Assembly (NCBI RefSeq): GCF_014898055.3
Contig: NW_023601322.1
Span: 10,373,312-10,437,311, forward strand
Direction of reading: 5' to 3'
DNA from: Talpa occidentalis
Lineage: Eukaryota; Chordata; Mammalia; Eulipotyphla; Talpidae
DNA: 64,000 bases
Shown: positions 1-10,974 of the stretch, in pieces
Numbering within the stretch: position 1 is the first letter of the stretch
Layout of the letters: each line of letters begins with the position of its first letter
Position numbers and translations under genes: made by a program
Notes under the pieces: model-generated
The model's database searches: none
Told to the model about the DNA's origin: nothing
What the model saw: the letters and a program-made list of their open reading frames with translations, nothing else

Positions 1-269
1 AAAACGACATAAGCAGTGAGACTCAAGAGATCCTAGCAGAAAATAAAAGCCAAAGGAAACTTGAGGAATAGCTAAATTCTGAATGTACATCTTCACAGTG
101 GCTCCCATGACCTGCGGCATCTGGAAGACTCTCTGACTCAAGATTTTAGAGCAAAACTTTGGCCTAATCACTGGTTAACCCCCGATTGATGCAGCCACAG
201 GGAAGCCATTAGGAAGCCAGTCTAAAATTAAAAATAAGAACAAGATAACTGAGTAGGGATATCTGGAAA

Positions 270-1600
270 TAAACACCACATGGGAGGCAGATACCAAAGT
301 TTAAATCTAGGCAAGTTATACCAGCACAAAACAAAAACTCAAAAATGTCTATCCAAATTGAGAATTAATAAAATGCATTACATAAACTGTCCAGTATTAA
401 TAAAGAAACTCTACAACATACAAAAATATTTGGGAATGTGTAATCCATATTCCGGAAGTCAATAGGACTTAATTCTGTGTGGGCCCAGATGTCAGAAAAT
501 ATCTATTTTAAATATCTATTTTGAATATGAGTGAATAATTAAAGAAAACTATATTCAAAGAAGGTTCTACATAGAAATAGAAATTATAAAAAAGGAATCA
601 AAAGATAATACTAGAATTGAAAAGAACTATAATTATTGTGAAAGTTTCATAGAATCTGTTCATAAGCAGAACTGAGAGCACAGAAAAATTAATTCATGAA
701 CTTGAAACAAATAGAGATAATCTAATTAGAAGGATAGATAGAAAAAGTATGAAGTAAGAAGAACAGAACTTCAGAGACCAGTGGAACAATGCTGAGCACA
801 TCCGTGGATGAGCTGCAATGGTTCCAGAAGGAGAAAGAGGAAAGGAGAAATATAAATACATCATGGAACAAAATTGATGAACATCTGAGATCTAAGGAGC
901 TCGATGAGTCTTAAGTATGATAAATACAGAGATCCACATCCAGACATGTCACAATCTGAAAGCCATAGACAAGCTGATAATCTTGAAACAAGAAAAAAGC
1001 TCATGTGTTGTACGTACATGGGAACGAAAGTGAGTTGAGCCGACTCTTCATCTGAAAAAATGGACAATAGGAGGGAATGGAATGACATTTTCAAAGTGCT
1101 GAAAGGGGCCTCCCTGGTGGTGTAAGGGGTTAAGCACAGCACCGTGAAGCTATCTGCAGCCTCTGCAGCATGAGTTCAGTCCCTGGCTGGCCAGGGAGCT
1201 ACCCACGTGGCACAGCAGACCTTTCCTGTCTCACCCGCTGCTCCCTCAGCAGTGGATTTCAGTAGATCTGCCTGTTCTGCTCCCCACTCTGTCTCTGGTG
1301 AATCCCTTCACCCCCCTCCACACCTCTGGTTTGTACCCCAGTTCTTGTATGCATAAATATTTTTTAAAAGTGATAAAATCAAGAACAATTAACAAAAAAA
1401 TTAAGTCCAGTAACAATATCCTTTAAAAGTAAAGACTTTCCCAAACAGACAAAACCTGAGAGCTCATACTCATTGACAGCCAAACTGCCCTCTGAGACAA
1501 AAGAAGTCCTTCAGGATGAAAGGAAGCGAGAGAGGAAGAGACAGGAAGAAGTAAAGAGCCAGAAGGCTAAAAATCAAGGCATCCCAGCAGTCTCTTAAAA
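270..1600 (+). mobile_element. L1 LINE fragment, 5' region through ORF1, interrupted by a SINE
   Basis: The stretch 540-860 follows the L1 ORF1 region I remember from mammalian L1M/L1MA elements: 'gaaattataaaaaaggaatc', then 'gaacttgaaac', then 'cttcagagaccagtggaac', then 'ccagaaggagaaagagg'. It continues through 'ctaaggagctcgatgagtc' and 'gagatccacatccagacat' to 'ttcaaagtgctgaaa' at 1090-1104. A SINE interrupts it there. After the SINE it resumes with 'ttcccaaacagacaaaacct' and 'agtccttcaggatgaaagg'. The ORF1 frame is broken by many stops and indels, so this is a dead fossil copy. No ORF2 follows directly. The left edge is uncertain, because the similarity before about 500 is weak. Confidence 0.75.
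1105..1369 (+). mobile_element. tRNA-derived SINE, subfamily A, inside L1
   Basis: This is a full-length subfamily A copy. The tRNA-like head starts 'ggggcctccctggtggtg' and has an A-box-like 'tggtggtgtaagg' and a degenerate B box 'gagttcagtccctgg'. The body includes 'cagcagacctttcctgtctc' and 'tctctggtgaatcc'. The tail is 'tgcataaatattttttaaaa'. It splits the surrounding L1 ORF1 sequence, so it is younger than that L1. The flanks 'aaagtgctgaaa' and 'aaagtgataaaa' look like a decayed target-site duplication. Confidence 0.9.
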
Positions 1601-1649
1601 CTAAGAGTCAAAGAACTCAGTAGACTCTCCCCAAGTCTCAAGAGGTAGG

Positions 1650-1712
1650 GCAGTTCTGAGGACATCTTGATTTTGGGCTTCTGAACTCAATTTGTGTGAT
1701 AAAAAAAATTGT
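1650..1712 (+). mobile_element. Possible MaLR LTR 3' fragment
   Basis: The words 'gacatcttgattttgggct' and 'tctgaactcaatttgtgtga' resemble the 3' part of MLT1/MST LTRs (cttgatttt ggacttc... gaactgtgag). The match is short and decayed, and it could be chance. Confidence 0.3.
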
Positions 1713-1783
1713 GGGGCCTCGCCCGTGGTGCAGCGGTTGAGCGCTGGGTTGCGAAGCTGCCCGCAGCCTCTGCAGCGCCGGTT
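1713..1783 (+). mobile_element. SINE subfamily B, tRNA-like head only
   Basis: The head matches subfamily B closely ('gtggtgcagcggttgagcgc', 'tgcagcgccggtt') and stops abruptly at the start of the B box. Nothing of the body, the 'gcgcgcagacctctcctgc' segment or the A-rich tail follows. SINE copies are normally cut at the 5' end, so loss of the whole 3' part points to a later deletion or an unusual insertion. Confidence 0.8.
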
Positions 1784-2279
1784 AGATTAGTAATATTTAT
1801 ATATTGAAAATATTCATGTTTAATAGAACTGCTATGTAGTTGAGATAAATTAACTGGAGTTATATATCATTTGCTTATTCAGTATTAATGAGCCACATAT
1901 TATTACAGACATGATGGAGACGTGGCCATCCCAAACATTCCATCTTTCATGGGTTTTGTATTTTTATGGGGATATAATCAATCAATCAGTAAATCAATCA
2001 ACTGAACATATGACAGGTACTGAAAAGTGTTTTGAATCTGTTCTAAAAATATTCCAGGCATGGAAACAAAATAAACAAAGACTATAGACCGGCCTGAGCA
2101 GAGTGCAGTGAGCACCTGGTAGGGTGGAGGGGAGGAGCATGGAAAGCTAGCTGACAAGCACACTGGGGCTTTGCCAGTCCCGGGTGGACTCTGGGTTCTA
2201 GAATGATAGCACTGAGAATAGAGGAGTGCCAAGATCTCATTTCACTGAGATTTCTTAAAAGTACCAGTAAATCATAAAT
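1784..2279. other. Unrecognised AT-rich interval
   Basis: No gene or recognisable repeat is seen. It contains a short run of 'caat' repeats near 1977-2000 and a moderately GC-rich patch at 2090-2200. Open frames on the minus strand here (for example 1978-2232) have no recognisable motif and look like chance. Confidence 0.5.
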
Positions 2280-2462
2280 CATCCAGGATACCACTTATAT
2301 GTAACATTAAAACACACAAAGCAATCTCCTTGTATAAATGTATAGTTACAAGATAAAGTCCAAAGAGACATACTTGATTTTCATGTTAGTGGCACATACT
2401 AACAATGAGTAGAAAGGGAAAGGATATGAACAAGACTCCATATAGGCATCTGTAATATTTCC
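2280..2462 (+). mobile_element. L1 3'-UTR fragment
   Basis: The series 'ggataccacttatatgtaac', 'attaaaacacacaaagcaat' and 'gtataaatgtatagttac' follows the old L1M 3' UTR (ccatttatatg..., ttttaaaacatgcaaaacaat). It is truncated on both sides. The SINE at 2463 lies immediately downstream. Confidence 0.5.
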
Positions 2463-2758
2463 TTTTTTTAAAAGATTTATTTTATTTATGTATGCATACA
2501 AGAATTGGGGTGTAGGCCAGAGGTGCAGGGGGTGAGTGGATTCACCAGAGACAGCATGAGAAGCAGAACAGGCAGATCTACTGAAGTACATTGTTGAGGG
2601 GAGCAGCAGGTGAGACAGGAGAGTTCTGCTGCGCCATGTGGGAGACAGGAGAGGTCTGCTGTGCCCCAGCCTCCTGGATGGGGATCATATTCAGGCCTCA
2701 GTGGCTGGCCATAGCTTGGTAGTGCTGACACTTAAACCCCTGCACCACCAGGGATGCC
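2463..2758 (-). mobile_element. tRNA-derived SINE, subfamily A
   Basis: Read on the minus strand, this is a subfamily A SINE. The poly-T start and 'aaaagatttattttatttat' are the reversed A-rich tail. 'ttcaccagagacagcatgag', 'agcagcaggtgagacaggag' and 'gtgctgacacttaaacccct' are the reversed body and head. It carries an internal partial repeat: 'gagacaggagagttctgctg' near 2610 recurs as 'gagacaggagaggtctgctg' near 2642, so the body is about 30 bp longer than usual. Confidence 0.88.
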
Positions 2759-4254
2759 AATATCTATATTTTACTACATCTGAAATATTTCTACATCTGA
2801 AAATCAGACAACAAATGCTAAACGATTGAAAGTTATTATTCCATAATTATCATACTTTCTGTTCAAAGAATTTCATATACAAAAATATGTGTTAGATGAA
2901 TTAGGGTATATCACCAGAAACAAAACTTGTAATATAGAATCTTCAAAGTGTATTGTAATTACCCAATTCACCTTACTTTATGGTTGATATAGCTCTTTTA
3001 TTGACAATCCAGCTAAATAAAAAGACTAAATCACAGAGAGCAGCACCTACCAGAGTCAGGTAGTGTAATAGATTTGTCAGGTTTTCTGCCTAGTCTCACA
3101 TAGAAACTTTGGGTTGAACCATACAGAATTACCTTTTTTCATTTTTCAGAAATAGGCAAATATTTGCATCTTGACTTGAAAATTATTACTATAGTAAGTA
3201 TTTCCTCTTCCCTATGTGCTGGTTTTCTCTTGAAGCCACATTGTTCCTTATCCAACAAAAGTGAGGAGGAATCCTGTTATTCTCTCAAAAGTAACTCTAA
3301 CAAGCTCTAATTGACATCACAAGCCATGGGCAAAGCCAGTTTATGCCAGAATCCTCTTTTCTAGAGATGAAACACATCAAATTTTAATTTGCCTTTTAAT
3401 CCCCTTTTTCTTGATTATTTTTATTTTAATAAATGCATCAAGTAAGGGAAAACGTAGAATTGCATTCTGTTGCCCAAGTAGCCCATAAATCCTGATCAAA
3501 CTGCCTTTCCAAAGAGTCTATGTTGTTGTATTTATTCACTTGAATCTTTTGAGAGAAAGATCAAAGTTTCAGATGCTTTGGAACACAGAGGAGATAAAGA
3601 ATCAGTGAAAGGTCACTGGAGGCCAGGAAGAAACAGACTAAAGACAGTTTGCTAAAAAAGAAGTTCATTTAAACACAGTAATTTGAAAACAGACACAACA
3701 GGAGACAATCTATATTATCTTTTATTTGCTCAATCTTTTTGGTTTTACTACTGCCAATTCCACCCCTGCAGTTCAGACCTGGCAGCAAAATCTCTGTTAC
3801 TTTCCAGCAGCTTTTCACTAGCAGATAAGGAGCCAAAGTTGAAGGGGATAAAAAAGGAACAGACTAAAATCTCTGACTTTCCTTTTTTTCTCAGTGTTCA
3901 TCTCATTCCTTACACATTCTTCCAGAACACACTAAGTCTTGACAATGAAAATGTAGTCCTGACCTAGAAATGTCTCCATGTCTGACTACCGTAAACCTTC
4001 ATCTTAATGGTTTTACGCATCTGTATAAAGTTTTCACCAGTACTGTGTATATCCTGGAAACATAATGACTGTTAGTCAGTTCATCCTCATGTCCTCTGAA
4101 GGTGAAATCCTCTAATATGTGGAGCTGTGGAACTATGGAACAGCACAGGAGAAATAGCGTCCTAGTTATTCGCTTACCTGGCACAATCATATTTGAGTAA
4201 AGCCATCTGTCATGTTGTCAGTGGGAAATTGCACACTCAAGATAGATTTTTTTA
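2759..4254. other. Unrecognised unique sequence
   Basis: About 1.5 kb of AT-rich sequence without a recognised repeat or gene. Short frames such as 3683-3967 (plus) have no motif that I recognise. Confidence 0.5.
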
Positions 4255-4517
4255 GGGCCTTTCTGGTGGTGCAAGGGTTAAGACGCAACCTATGAAGCAA
4301 TCTGCAGACACTGCAGCACGAGTTCGATCCCCGGCCAGGGAGCTACCCACATGGTGCAGCAGACCTCTCCTATTTTGCCCGCTGCTCCCCTCAGCAGTGT
4401 ATTTCAGTCAATCTGCCTGTTCTGTTCCCCGCTCTGTCTCTGGTGAATCCTCTCACCCCCCACACCTCTGGCCTGTACTCCAGTTCTTATGTGCATAAAT
4501 AAATAAATCTTTTAAAA
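4255..4517 (+). mobile_element. tRNA-derived SINE, subfamily A
   Basis: A full-length subfamily A copy with a well-kept B box ('gagttcgatccccgg' at 4320-4334) and an A-box-like 'tggtggtgcaaggg'. The body contains 'cagcagacctctcc' and 'ctgctcccctcagcagtgta'. The tail is 'tgcataaataaataaatctt' followed by A residues. No clear target-site duplication is visible. Confidence 0.92.
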
Positions 4518-5394
4518 ACCTACTGATGCCATGCTTTGGTTGACAAGGGTTTATATTTTCAGATTGAAACTGCAAGTCTTACTATCTTCAATGTTATTTT
4601 TATGAAACAAATCCCAATGAACCACTGTGTTTTAAGTTTCTCATTGTGATTCATACCAGTGATCTCCAGGGCACCTTCCTGAAGTATCAGTTCTGTCATA
4701 GATTGATCAATATGTCTACGTGGATCCAGTTCTTTATTGTAGTTGTTTCAGAATTAAAGAATTGCATTTTCCAAAGTTCTCTAGTTTGCCAAGTGAGTTG
4801 AAGTAATGACTATGCTATTTTTTTTAAACCTTAGCTCACTGGAAATATTTTCTAATGAGACTTCCTGAATCTTGTCCAAAAAGACTGTTCCCAGATATTC
4901 TTCATGTTGTTAATAGGTTTCTCTTTTCCAGATTTGGATCCTTTCCAGTGGGAGTTTTACTTAGAATATACTATTTCCCTATTAGCTTCTCACTTCACTT
5001 TCTTCTTAAACTAATAATTTATCTTCTCATTAGCAAATTGTGCCTGCTTTGCAGGTGATAGACCTTGTTTCCCCTATGGATCATTCCTGAGAGTAAGGAG
5101 GAAGTTGAACATTGATTAACTTTGATAGGCACAGTTACTTCCTTCTAAACACCCTGGATGGTGTAGAGAATTTCAAGTACCTAAAAGTCAATCACATTCA
5201 CTCTCTCTTTCTCTGCCCCACCTTCCTCTTACCCCTACCCCTCTCCCACTCTCCTCTTTCTTTTCAAATTTTGCCCAGCTTTATTAATATGCATACATTT
5301 AAGGTCTGCAATGTGTTTATCTGATTTATAAATTGCAAAATGATTTTGCCATAGTATTAGCTACCACATCCACCCTGTTTCATAGTCATTTCTT
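4518..5394. other. Unrecognised AT-rich interval with a CT-rich patch
   Basis: No gene is seen. A pyrimidine-rich run lies at about 5200-5265. The rest has no recognised repeat. The small plus-strand frames in this interval are hydrophobic low-complexity translations of T-rich DNA. Confidence 0.5.
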
Positions 5395-5700
5395 TTCTGT
5401 GATGGGTACAGTTGAAATTTACTCTCTTAGCACCGTTAAAATATGTTATTTATCCGTTGTTATTATTAGCTATAATTACCATTCTGTACATTAGATTCCA
5501 AAATTTGCTAAACTGGAAGTTAGACCCCTTTGATGAATACTTTCCTTATTTCCCCTTCCCTTCACACCCCCAACCGTCCTGGTTGTCAACACTTTCCTCT
5601 GTTTTTGAATTTATCTTTTTCAGATTCCATCTTTATGTGATATCTTATAGTATTTGTCTCTTCTGTTTATCTCTTAATTCATTTTTAATCTTTCTTTATT
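5395..5700 (-). mobile_element. L1 3'-UTR fragment
   Basis: The plus strand reads as the reverse of a common L1M 3' UTR: 'gaaatttactctcttagcac', 'tagctataattaccattctg', 'tgtacattagattcc', 'gacccctttgatgaatac' and 'cagattccatctttatgtga'. These appear in the order expected for an antisense L1 copy. Confidence 0.7.
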
Positions 5701-5761
5701 TCTAACAAATGCCTTTAAAACTTTTCAGTATACACTGAGTTAGTGCTCCCTACCCCCAACT

Positions 5762-5788
5762 ACACACACACACACACACACACACACA
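5762..5788. repeat. (CA)n microsatellite
   Basis: A 27-bp uninterrupted AC dinucleotide run. Confidence 0.97.
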
Positions 5789-6263
5789 TCCTTTTCCCAC
5801 TATGGCATTAGTCTAAGTCAATACAAAGTGTTAAAAACAGGGCAAATTGCTTACTCATTGACAAAATACGTAATACTGTTACATTACCCATAATTACTTA
5901 GATTTTACTCACTCATAATTAAGGGTACTTAACAGTTTGCTTTACTGTTTTACTAAGCAAATATTTTGGGGCTATATTATTTAGCACACTGGCAAAATTG
6001 ACAGATTTTATAAAGACCACCTCAGTTTCTCCCATGTATCACCTCATAACTGAGGTCAATATCTTTAGGCATTGATTTCATCAGCTATTTGTAATCTCAG
6101 CAAGGGTTTTATTTCTTTGGACTATGGTATGGAGAGATTATTTAATATAGATACTGGGGAATCTTAAATCTACGACAATCTAATCAACAGTACCACAGAA
6201 TAATTAGCCTTTATTCTGTTTAGCCATTGAAGAGTATATACAGGGGGGAAAAAGAAAATCTTC
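5789..6263. other. Unrecognised unique interval
   Basis: AT-rich sequence with no recognised gene or repeat up to the SINE insertion site. Confidence 0.5.
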
Positions 6264-6534
6264 GGGCCTCCCTGGTGACGCAAGGCGTTAAGCACCACAC
6301 TATGAAGCAATCCTCAGCCTCTGCAGCATGAGTTCAATCCCCAGCAGGCCAGGGAGAAACCCACATGGCAAGGCAGATATCTCCTGTCTCACCAGCTGCT
6401 CCCCTCAGCGGTGTATTTTGGTCAGTCTGCCTGTTCTGTTCCCCACTCTATCGCTGGTGGATCCTCTCATCCCCACATCTCTGGCCTGTACCCCAGCTCT
6501 TGTATGCATAAATAAATAAATCTTTAAAAAAAAA
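6264..6534 (+). mobile_element. tRNA-derived SINE, subfamily A, with target-site duplication
   Basis: A full-length copy from 'gggcctccctggtgacg' to 'aaataaataaatctttaaaa' plus an A run. The flanks 'aaagaaaatcttc' (6251-6263) and 'aaagaaaatcctc' (6535-6547) form a 13-bp duplication with one difference, which marks an L1-style insertion. It lies 0.4 kb from the opposite-strand copy at 6938-7207. Confidence 0.93.
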
Positions 6535-6547
6535 AAAGAAAATCCTC

Positions 6548-6922
6548 AAGCATTTCAGGTATACTGTCTCCAGATAATGTTTTGATAGTTGTATTTGTAC
6601 TTTGTACTTTTTTTTATTGGAAGAACATTTTCTTTCATTTACATAGTGTCTAAAAATGTAATGTTATTGGTAAGCTTGCTATATACTGCATCTGTATATC
6701 ATTGTCTTAATTGGCTGTACTAAAGATGGCTGGGAGAAATGAAGTATAGAGTTAGAGTAATGATTACCTCCAGTAAATCTTAGACAAGTCATTTCTAGAT
6801 CAAGCAAATTATTTCTACTAAGTAGAATGTAATAGACTAAGTCAGAGGTCTCAATGCTTAAATCAATAATGAAAATATTGTAGAAAATAGTATAAACAAT
6901 AGCATGCAATGGAGAGTGTGAC
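6548..6922. other. Unrecognised spacer between two inverted SINEs
   Basis: About 375 bp of AT-rich sequence with no gene seen. Confidence 0.5.
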
Positions 6923-6937
6923 CCATGAGATACTCTT

Positions 6938-7207
6938 TTTTTTTTTTTTAATTTAGATGCTTTTATTTTTAAGAAGTGAGGTACAGGTCAGAGTCACGGG
7001 AGGTGAGAAGATACACCAGAGAGAGTGGGGAGCAGAACAGGCAGATGTACCGAAATACACTGCTGAGGGGAGCAGCGGGCGAGACAGGAGAGGTTTGCTG
7101 CACCATGTGGGTTGCTCCCCAACAGGCTGGGGATCAAACTCGTGCTACAAAGGCCACAGACAGCTTCACAGTGCTGGGCTCAACCCCTTGCGCCACCAGA
7201 GAGGCCC
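6938..7207 (-). mobile_element. tRNA-derived SINE, subfamily A, with target-site duplication
   Basis: A minus-strand copy with the poly-T side at the left and the head 'gcgccaccagagaggcccc' at the right. The flanks 'ccatgagatactctt' (6923-6937) and 'ccatgagacactctt' (7208-7222) match at 14 of 15 positions, which fixes both ends. The long frames read here on the plus strand are antisense SINE and not genes. Confidence 0.95.
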
Positions 7208-7222
7208 CCATGAGACACTCTT

Positions 7223-8921
7223 AATACATTGATTTGGGGAGATGCAACTTGATGCTGCCATTGCCTTGTTCTGAGGAATTTGTGTCCCTGGCACCTTTAG
7301 TGAGCCATCTTGCTTCTTACCATTCACTGGATAATCTTATAGGATCTTCCCTGAAATATAACTTTCCAGTTCTAAGAAGTCTCTTTCCAAACTCCTCCAA
7401 GTTTGGGAGTGATTAGATTGAGTCAGGTTTATTAATAATAATAAAATCTTGCATAATTAATGGATAATTGTTCCCATTAAATATATCACAATGTATTCCT
7501 GTATCACTGGATAGAAAACTTGCAATGTCTCAGGCAGAAAACAGAACTTTTAACTCTTTGAATGCTGTGTCCTTTTTGATAGGAAAATGGTTCACACCCT
7601 CCTCCTACATATGCATATTACTATTACTAAACACTCATAATCCACAGAAAAAACTAATAGTACAAAAATCTGGAGATGCTAAAAACGTTCTTCAGAACAG
7701 GGTGTCTAGTCCTGTCTCACTTTTGTTACTTCCTCGCGATTAAAGTAGTTACAGATGATACCTGAATTGGCCATCCTTGACTATTCTAGAAAAGTTTTCT
7801 CACTGATGTTGTTTAATATCACAGCCAATTCCTCTGTACTGTGATGCTTTATTTCTTGGAGGGTGTTGGCCAGCGTTATTTGAGAGTTGTGTTTTGCTTG
7901 TTTGTTTCTGATGTTCTCTAGTATCCGCTTTGGATTTTGCCAGGTCTTATCTGCAAGTGTCTTACAATTTAATAATTCCATTGCTTCTCAACTATTGAGG
8001 AGCCATGTTTTTTTATATCTATAATACAATAATTACTCCATGGGTTTTTTTGTTTGTTATTATAATCTGTAATAAGTAAAAACAGCCTGTTTAGTGAGGT
8101 GATCTACTGAAATATATCTTTAACCTGTATAAAGTATTTTTATTGTATTTAAAAAATTCATAGGATTTATAGTGAAACTTTATGGTGGTTATTATATTAG
8201 GTGTTATCAAGACATCGAATATTTTACATTTTTTTCTTCATTTTTCTAAGAGTACCTGGGGAGATTAAGAGGTTCTGTTCCTGTAACATCTCAAATAAAT
8301 GCATTATTTTAGAAACATATCAGCCATTATTATATATATTTACTCTTTCATTTCAGTAATTTGAAATGCCCTGGAAAAGGACCACAGGTTTGACACTTGA
8401 AATTATTTGATTTCTAGAAGAAGAGAGGAAAAAAAAAATATTACACAAGATGAGATTGCTGATGGGTCTGATGTCTGATGTCCTTTTTTATTGTTGAAAG
8501 ACCCGTTAACAAAAAAGCATTGTCAGGATTTGTTATGAGAGTTTCCAAAAACTGCTCGTATCCATTCCTAGAAAAGGCAAGTAAAATAATAATAATAACA
8601 ATAAAATCCCACAGTGCTGCTATATTAAGTGTCACAGAGTTGCTGCTTTAAGAGTGTTTCAGAAGAGGATGATGTTATGAGGAAGATAATATAGCAATAA
8701 TTCACAATAAGCAATCAACTAGCAGAAAAATGTTGGAGGTTTCCTTTAGCAATAGGTATTCATCTGTGTAAAAACATGAGATTTAATGATCCTTATACAA
8801 GATTTGAAGATGTTCTGACTAATTTATTTGAGATCTGCTGTTGCTCTGAGATAAGGAGTCTCAGCCTTGGCCTGTTTTTGAGCATAGTCTAAGTTTTCGC
8901 GCACGTACTGAAAGAAGAATG
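7223..8921. other. Mostly unrecognised interval
   Basis: About 1.7 kb without a recognised repeat. The only point of note is the protein-like minus-strand frame at 7781-7981, listed separately. Confidence 0.45.
7781..7981 (-). other. 66-codon open frame, possible exon or decayed coding fragment
   Basis: The minus strand has an uninterrupted 66-codon frame with a polar composition rich in Lys, Asn, Glu, Ile and Leu, unlike the Phe/Leu-rich translations of T-rich DNA elsewhere in the window. It reads like a helical protein fragment. An AG acceptor-like dinucleotide follows an AT-rich run just upstream on the minus strand. The frame ends in a TAG, and more stops follow. I recognise no domain. 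It could be a last exon, a transposase fragment or chance. Confidence 0.2.
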
Positions 8922-8934
8922 TGTGATTGTACTG

Positions 8935-9365
8935 GTTTCTTGAAGTTGTTATAACAAATTACCACATGCGTGTGGTTAAAACAAATAAATTTATCCTATC
9001 ACAGTTGTGGAGGCTGAAATTTCAAAATCAGGGCATCAGAAGGGTTTATTCCTTCTTTAAGGGAGAATCTGTACCCTGCCTGTCTCCCAGTTTTGGGTGG
9101 TGGCCAGCCACCCTTGGCATTCTGTGGTTTGTAGATGCATTATTCAGTCTCTGCCTCTATCTTTATCCAGTGCCTCCTGTATGTGTCTCTGTCTGTTCTC
9201 TCTTCTCCTTATAAAGAGTCATATTGGATGTCAAACTCACCCTAATCCAGTATGACCTCATCCTGAAGAATTACATCTGCATTTTTCCTATCTCCAAAAA
9301 AATCACACCCTAAAGTTCCAAATGGACGTGAATTGAGAGCCAGGGAGAGGGCAGCCCTAACAAAC
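8935..9365 (-). mobile_element. MaLR-type LTR (MLT1/MST-like), antisense
   Basis: The plus strand carries the reverse of a MaLR LTR 3' end: 'gttataacaaattaccacat', 'gtggttaaaacaaataaatt', 'cacagttgtggaggctgaaa', then 'cttataaagagtcatattgg', then 'ccctaatccagtatgacctc'. These are in the order expected for a nonautonomous ERVL-MaLR LTR. No internal retroviral sequence adjoins it, so it is best read as a solo LTR. Confidence 0.75.
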
Positions 9366-10974
9366 GTTATCATCATCACCTAAGAACAATCAATAGCTTT
9401 GCTAAAACTAGCAAAAAACTAGAATGTTAATATTAAAAGATATCTTGCCCACAAGGTACTATGACCATCGGTATTTCTTTGGCAATTTCTTAATTCATAA
9501 CTATTGCAAGTATTCAGAAATCTAGATTAGTTCTACTATGAATACATATAGGAGAATTTATAAAACTTCTAAAATAATCCTCTGAAGTATGTTTTTATCT
9601 GGAAGTTCCATTTGTCATATAGTTCCTATCTATCAAATCTCCAGGGAACATGTCACATTGGAAGAAGTTGTGCTTTTCTAATAAGGATTCTAAATAAAAT
9701 TACAGAATTTGAAAAATAATTTAGGGATTGCTAGAAATTTCTATTTCTTACTCTGGTAAACAAAACAAATATAGCCCATTTGACCTTAAGATTTTTACAA
9801 CCAATTGTACATCATCAAGATCATCTTTTTTTAATCTTTGCTACAGTCTGGCCAACCAGACTTTTTTACCTTAGAACACAATCTCTCTCTCTCACCTCTG
9901 ATCTCTCCAGTTTCTCTTCTCATGCTGTAATTTAAAAATCAACTTGACTTCCTTCTTGTTTTTTTCAGTTATATTCAACATTTTTCTCTGATGTATCTCA
10001 TGTTCTATAGCAGTAGTGGACTTAATGGTAGATATTGTGACAGCCCTGTAATTAATATATTGCTTATATATAATTTTGTAATTAACAATAAAGAAAGTAC
10101 AGGCTATATTGAAACACTACTGTCTCCATGGTGGCCTCACTGACAGATATGGAGAAGTTGTTGTTTCTTACCTAGTATTTAGTTCCCCCAGTGCCTCTTC
10201 TGTTTACAATATTGAAGGTATCCTTATAGATAGAATCATTTGACTAATCATCAAAAGAGTCTAAATTTGTATTAATTTATAATTTTAACTTTTAAGACTC
10301 TCTGGAAACATCCGCCCCCATACTGGATATTTTCTAATTGATGATTTTAAATTTTAGTATGTTAGCTTATCCCTTATTTCAGTTTTGAGAGTCTATATAA
10401 TGAAAGAGGATTTGTGTCCCTTAACTCTATTCCAGAAACTGTTTGAAAGTTTTCTAAATCCTATTTTTATCTTTATTGAGTTTATAATTTTGAATCTCTG
10501 CCCAATTTCCTATTTAAAAGAATTTTCTGAAATTTTCTTACGCCTTTTCTTTGTTGTTGTTGTTTTTCTTGCTCTCCCAATGCACTTGTTTTTGTATGCC
10601 TGGGTCATTTGAATCTTCTTTTTCTCACCTTGCTAATTTTAAGCAATTTTCCTTAGTTGAGGGGGAAACAATTAAGTAAACTGGTTTAGAAACAGATCTA
10701 TAACCCAGGACTAAAAGAATCTAACAAAATGCTGAATTCTACCATGCATAATCTAGATCAGTCTTCCCATATTTGTCTTTGTGAGACATGGATTATTTAA
10801 AGTCTTACTTGGCTCTTTACTAGGGTTTTAATTTAACTATACTAGATCTATTTTCTGCCCTGTAACTGTGATGTTTCTTAACTTGAGAAAACCATGAATA
10901 AAGGGACACTTATTTAGAAGATCAGGTAAAATTGTGAGAAAAAAACAGAAAGAGTTGCAAGTAGCTAGATTTTA
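9366..10974. other. Mostly unrecognised AT-rich interval
   Basis: No gene is seen. T-rich sequence at about 10420-10650, including 'tttttgtatgcctgggtcat', resembles an antisense old L1 (L1ME-type) segment, but I cannot set its limits. Confidence 0.4.

Noticed and set aside
4255..4330. SINE heads as possible functional tRNA genes
   Set aside because: Only the A- and B-box-like parts are kept. There is no cloverleaf with an intact acceptor stem, and the sequence continues into a SINE body.
5762..5788. Regularly spaced short repeats as a CRISPR array
   Set aside because: All short-period repeats here are microsatellites with no unique spacers, and the DNA is mammalian.
6957..7232. Overlapping 80-90 codon frames with repeated Arg/Gly-rich text, seen again near 18050, 42108 and 27440
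   Set aside because: The same text recurs wherever the SINE occurs. It is antisense SINE and not a protein family.
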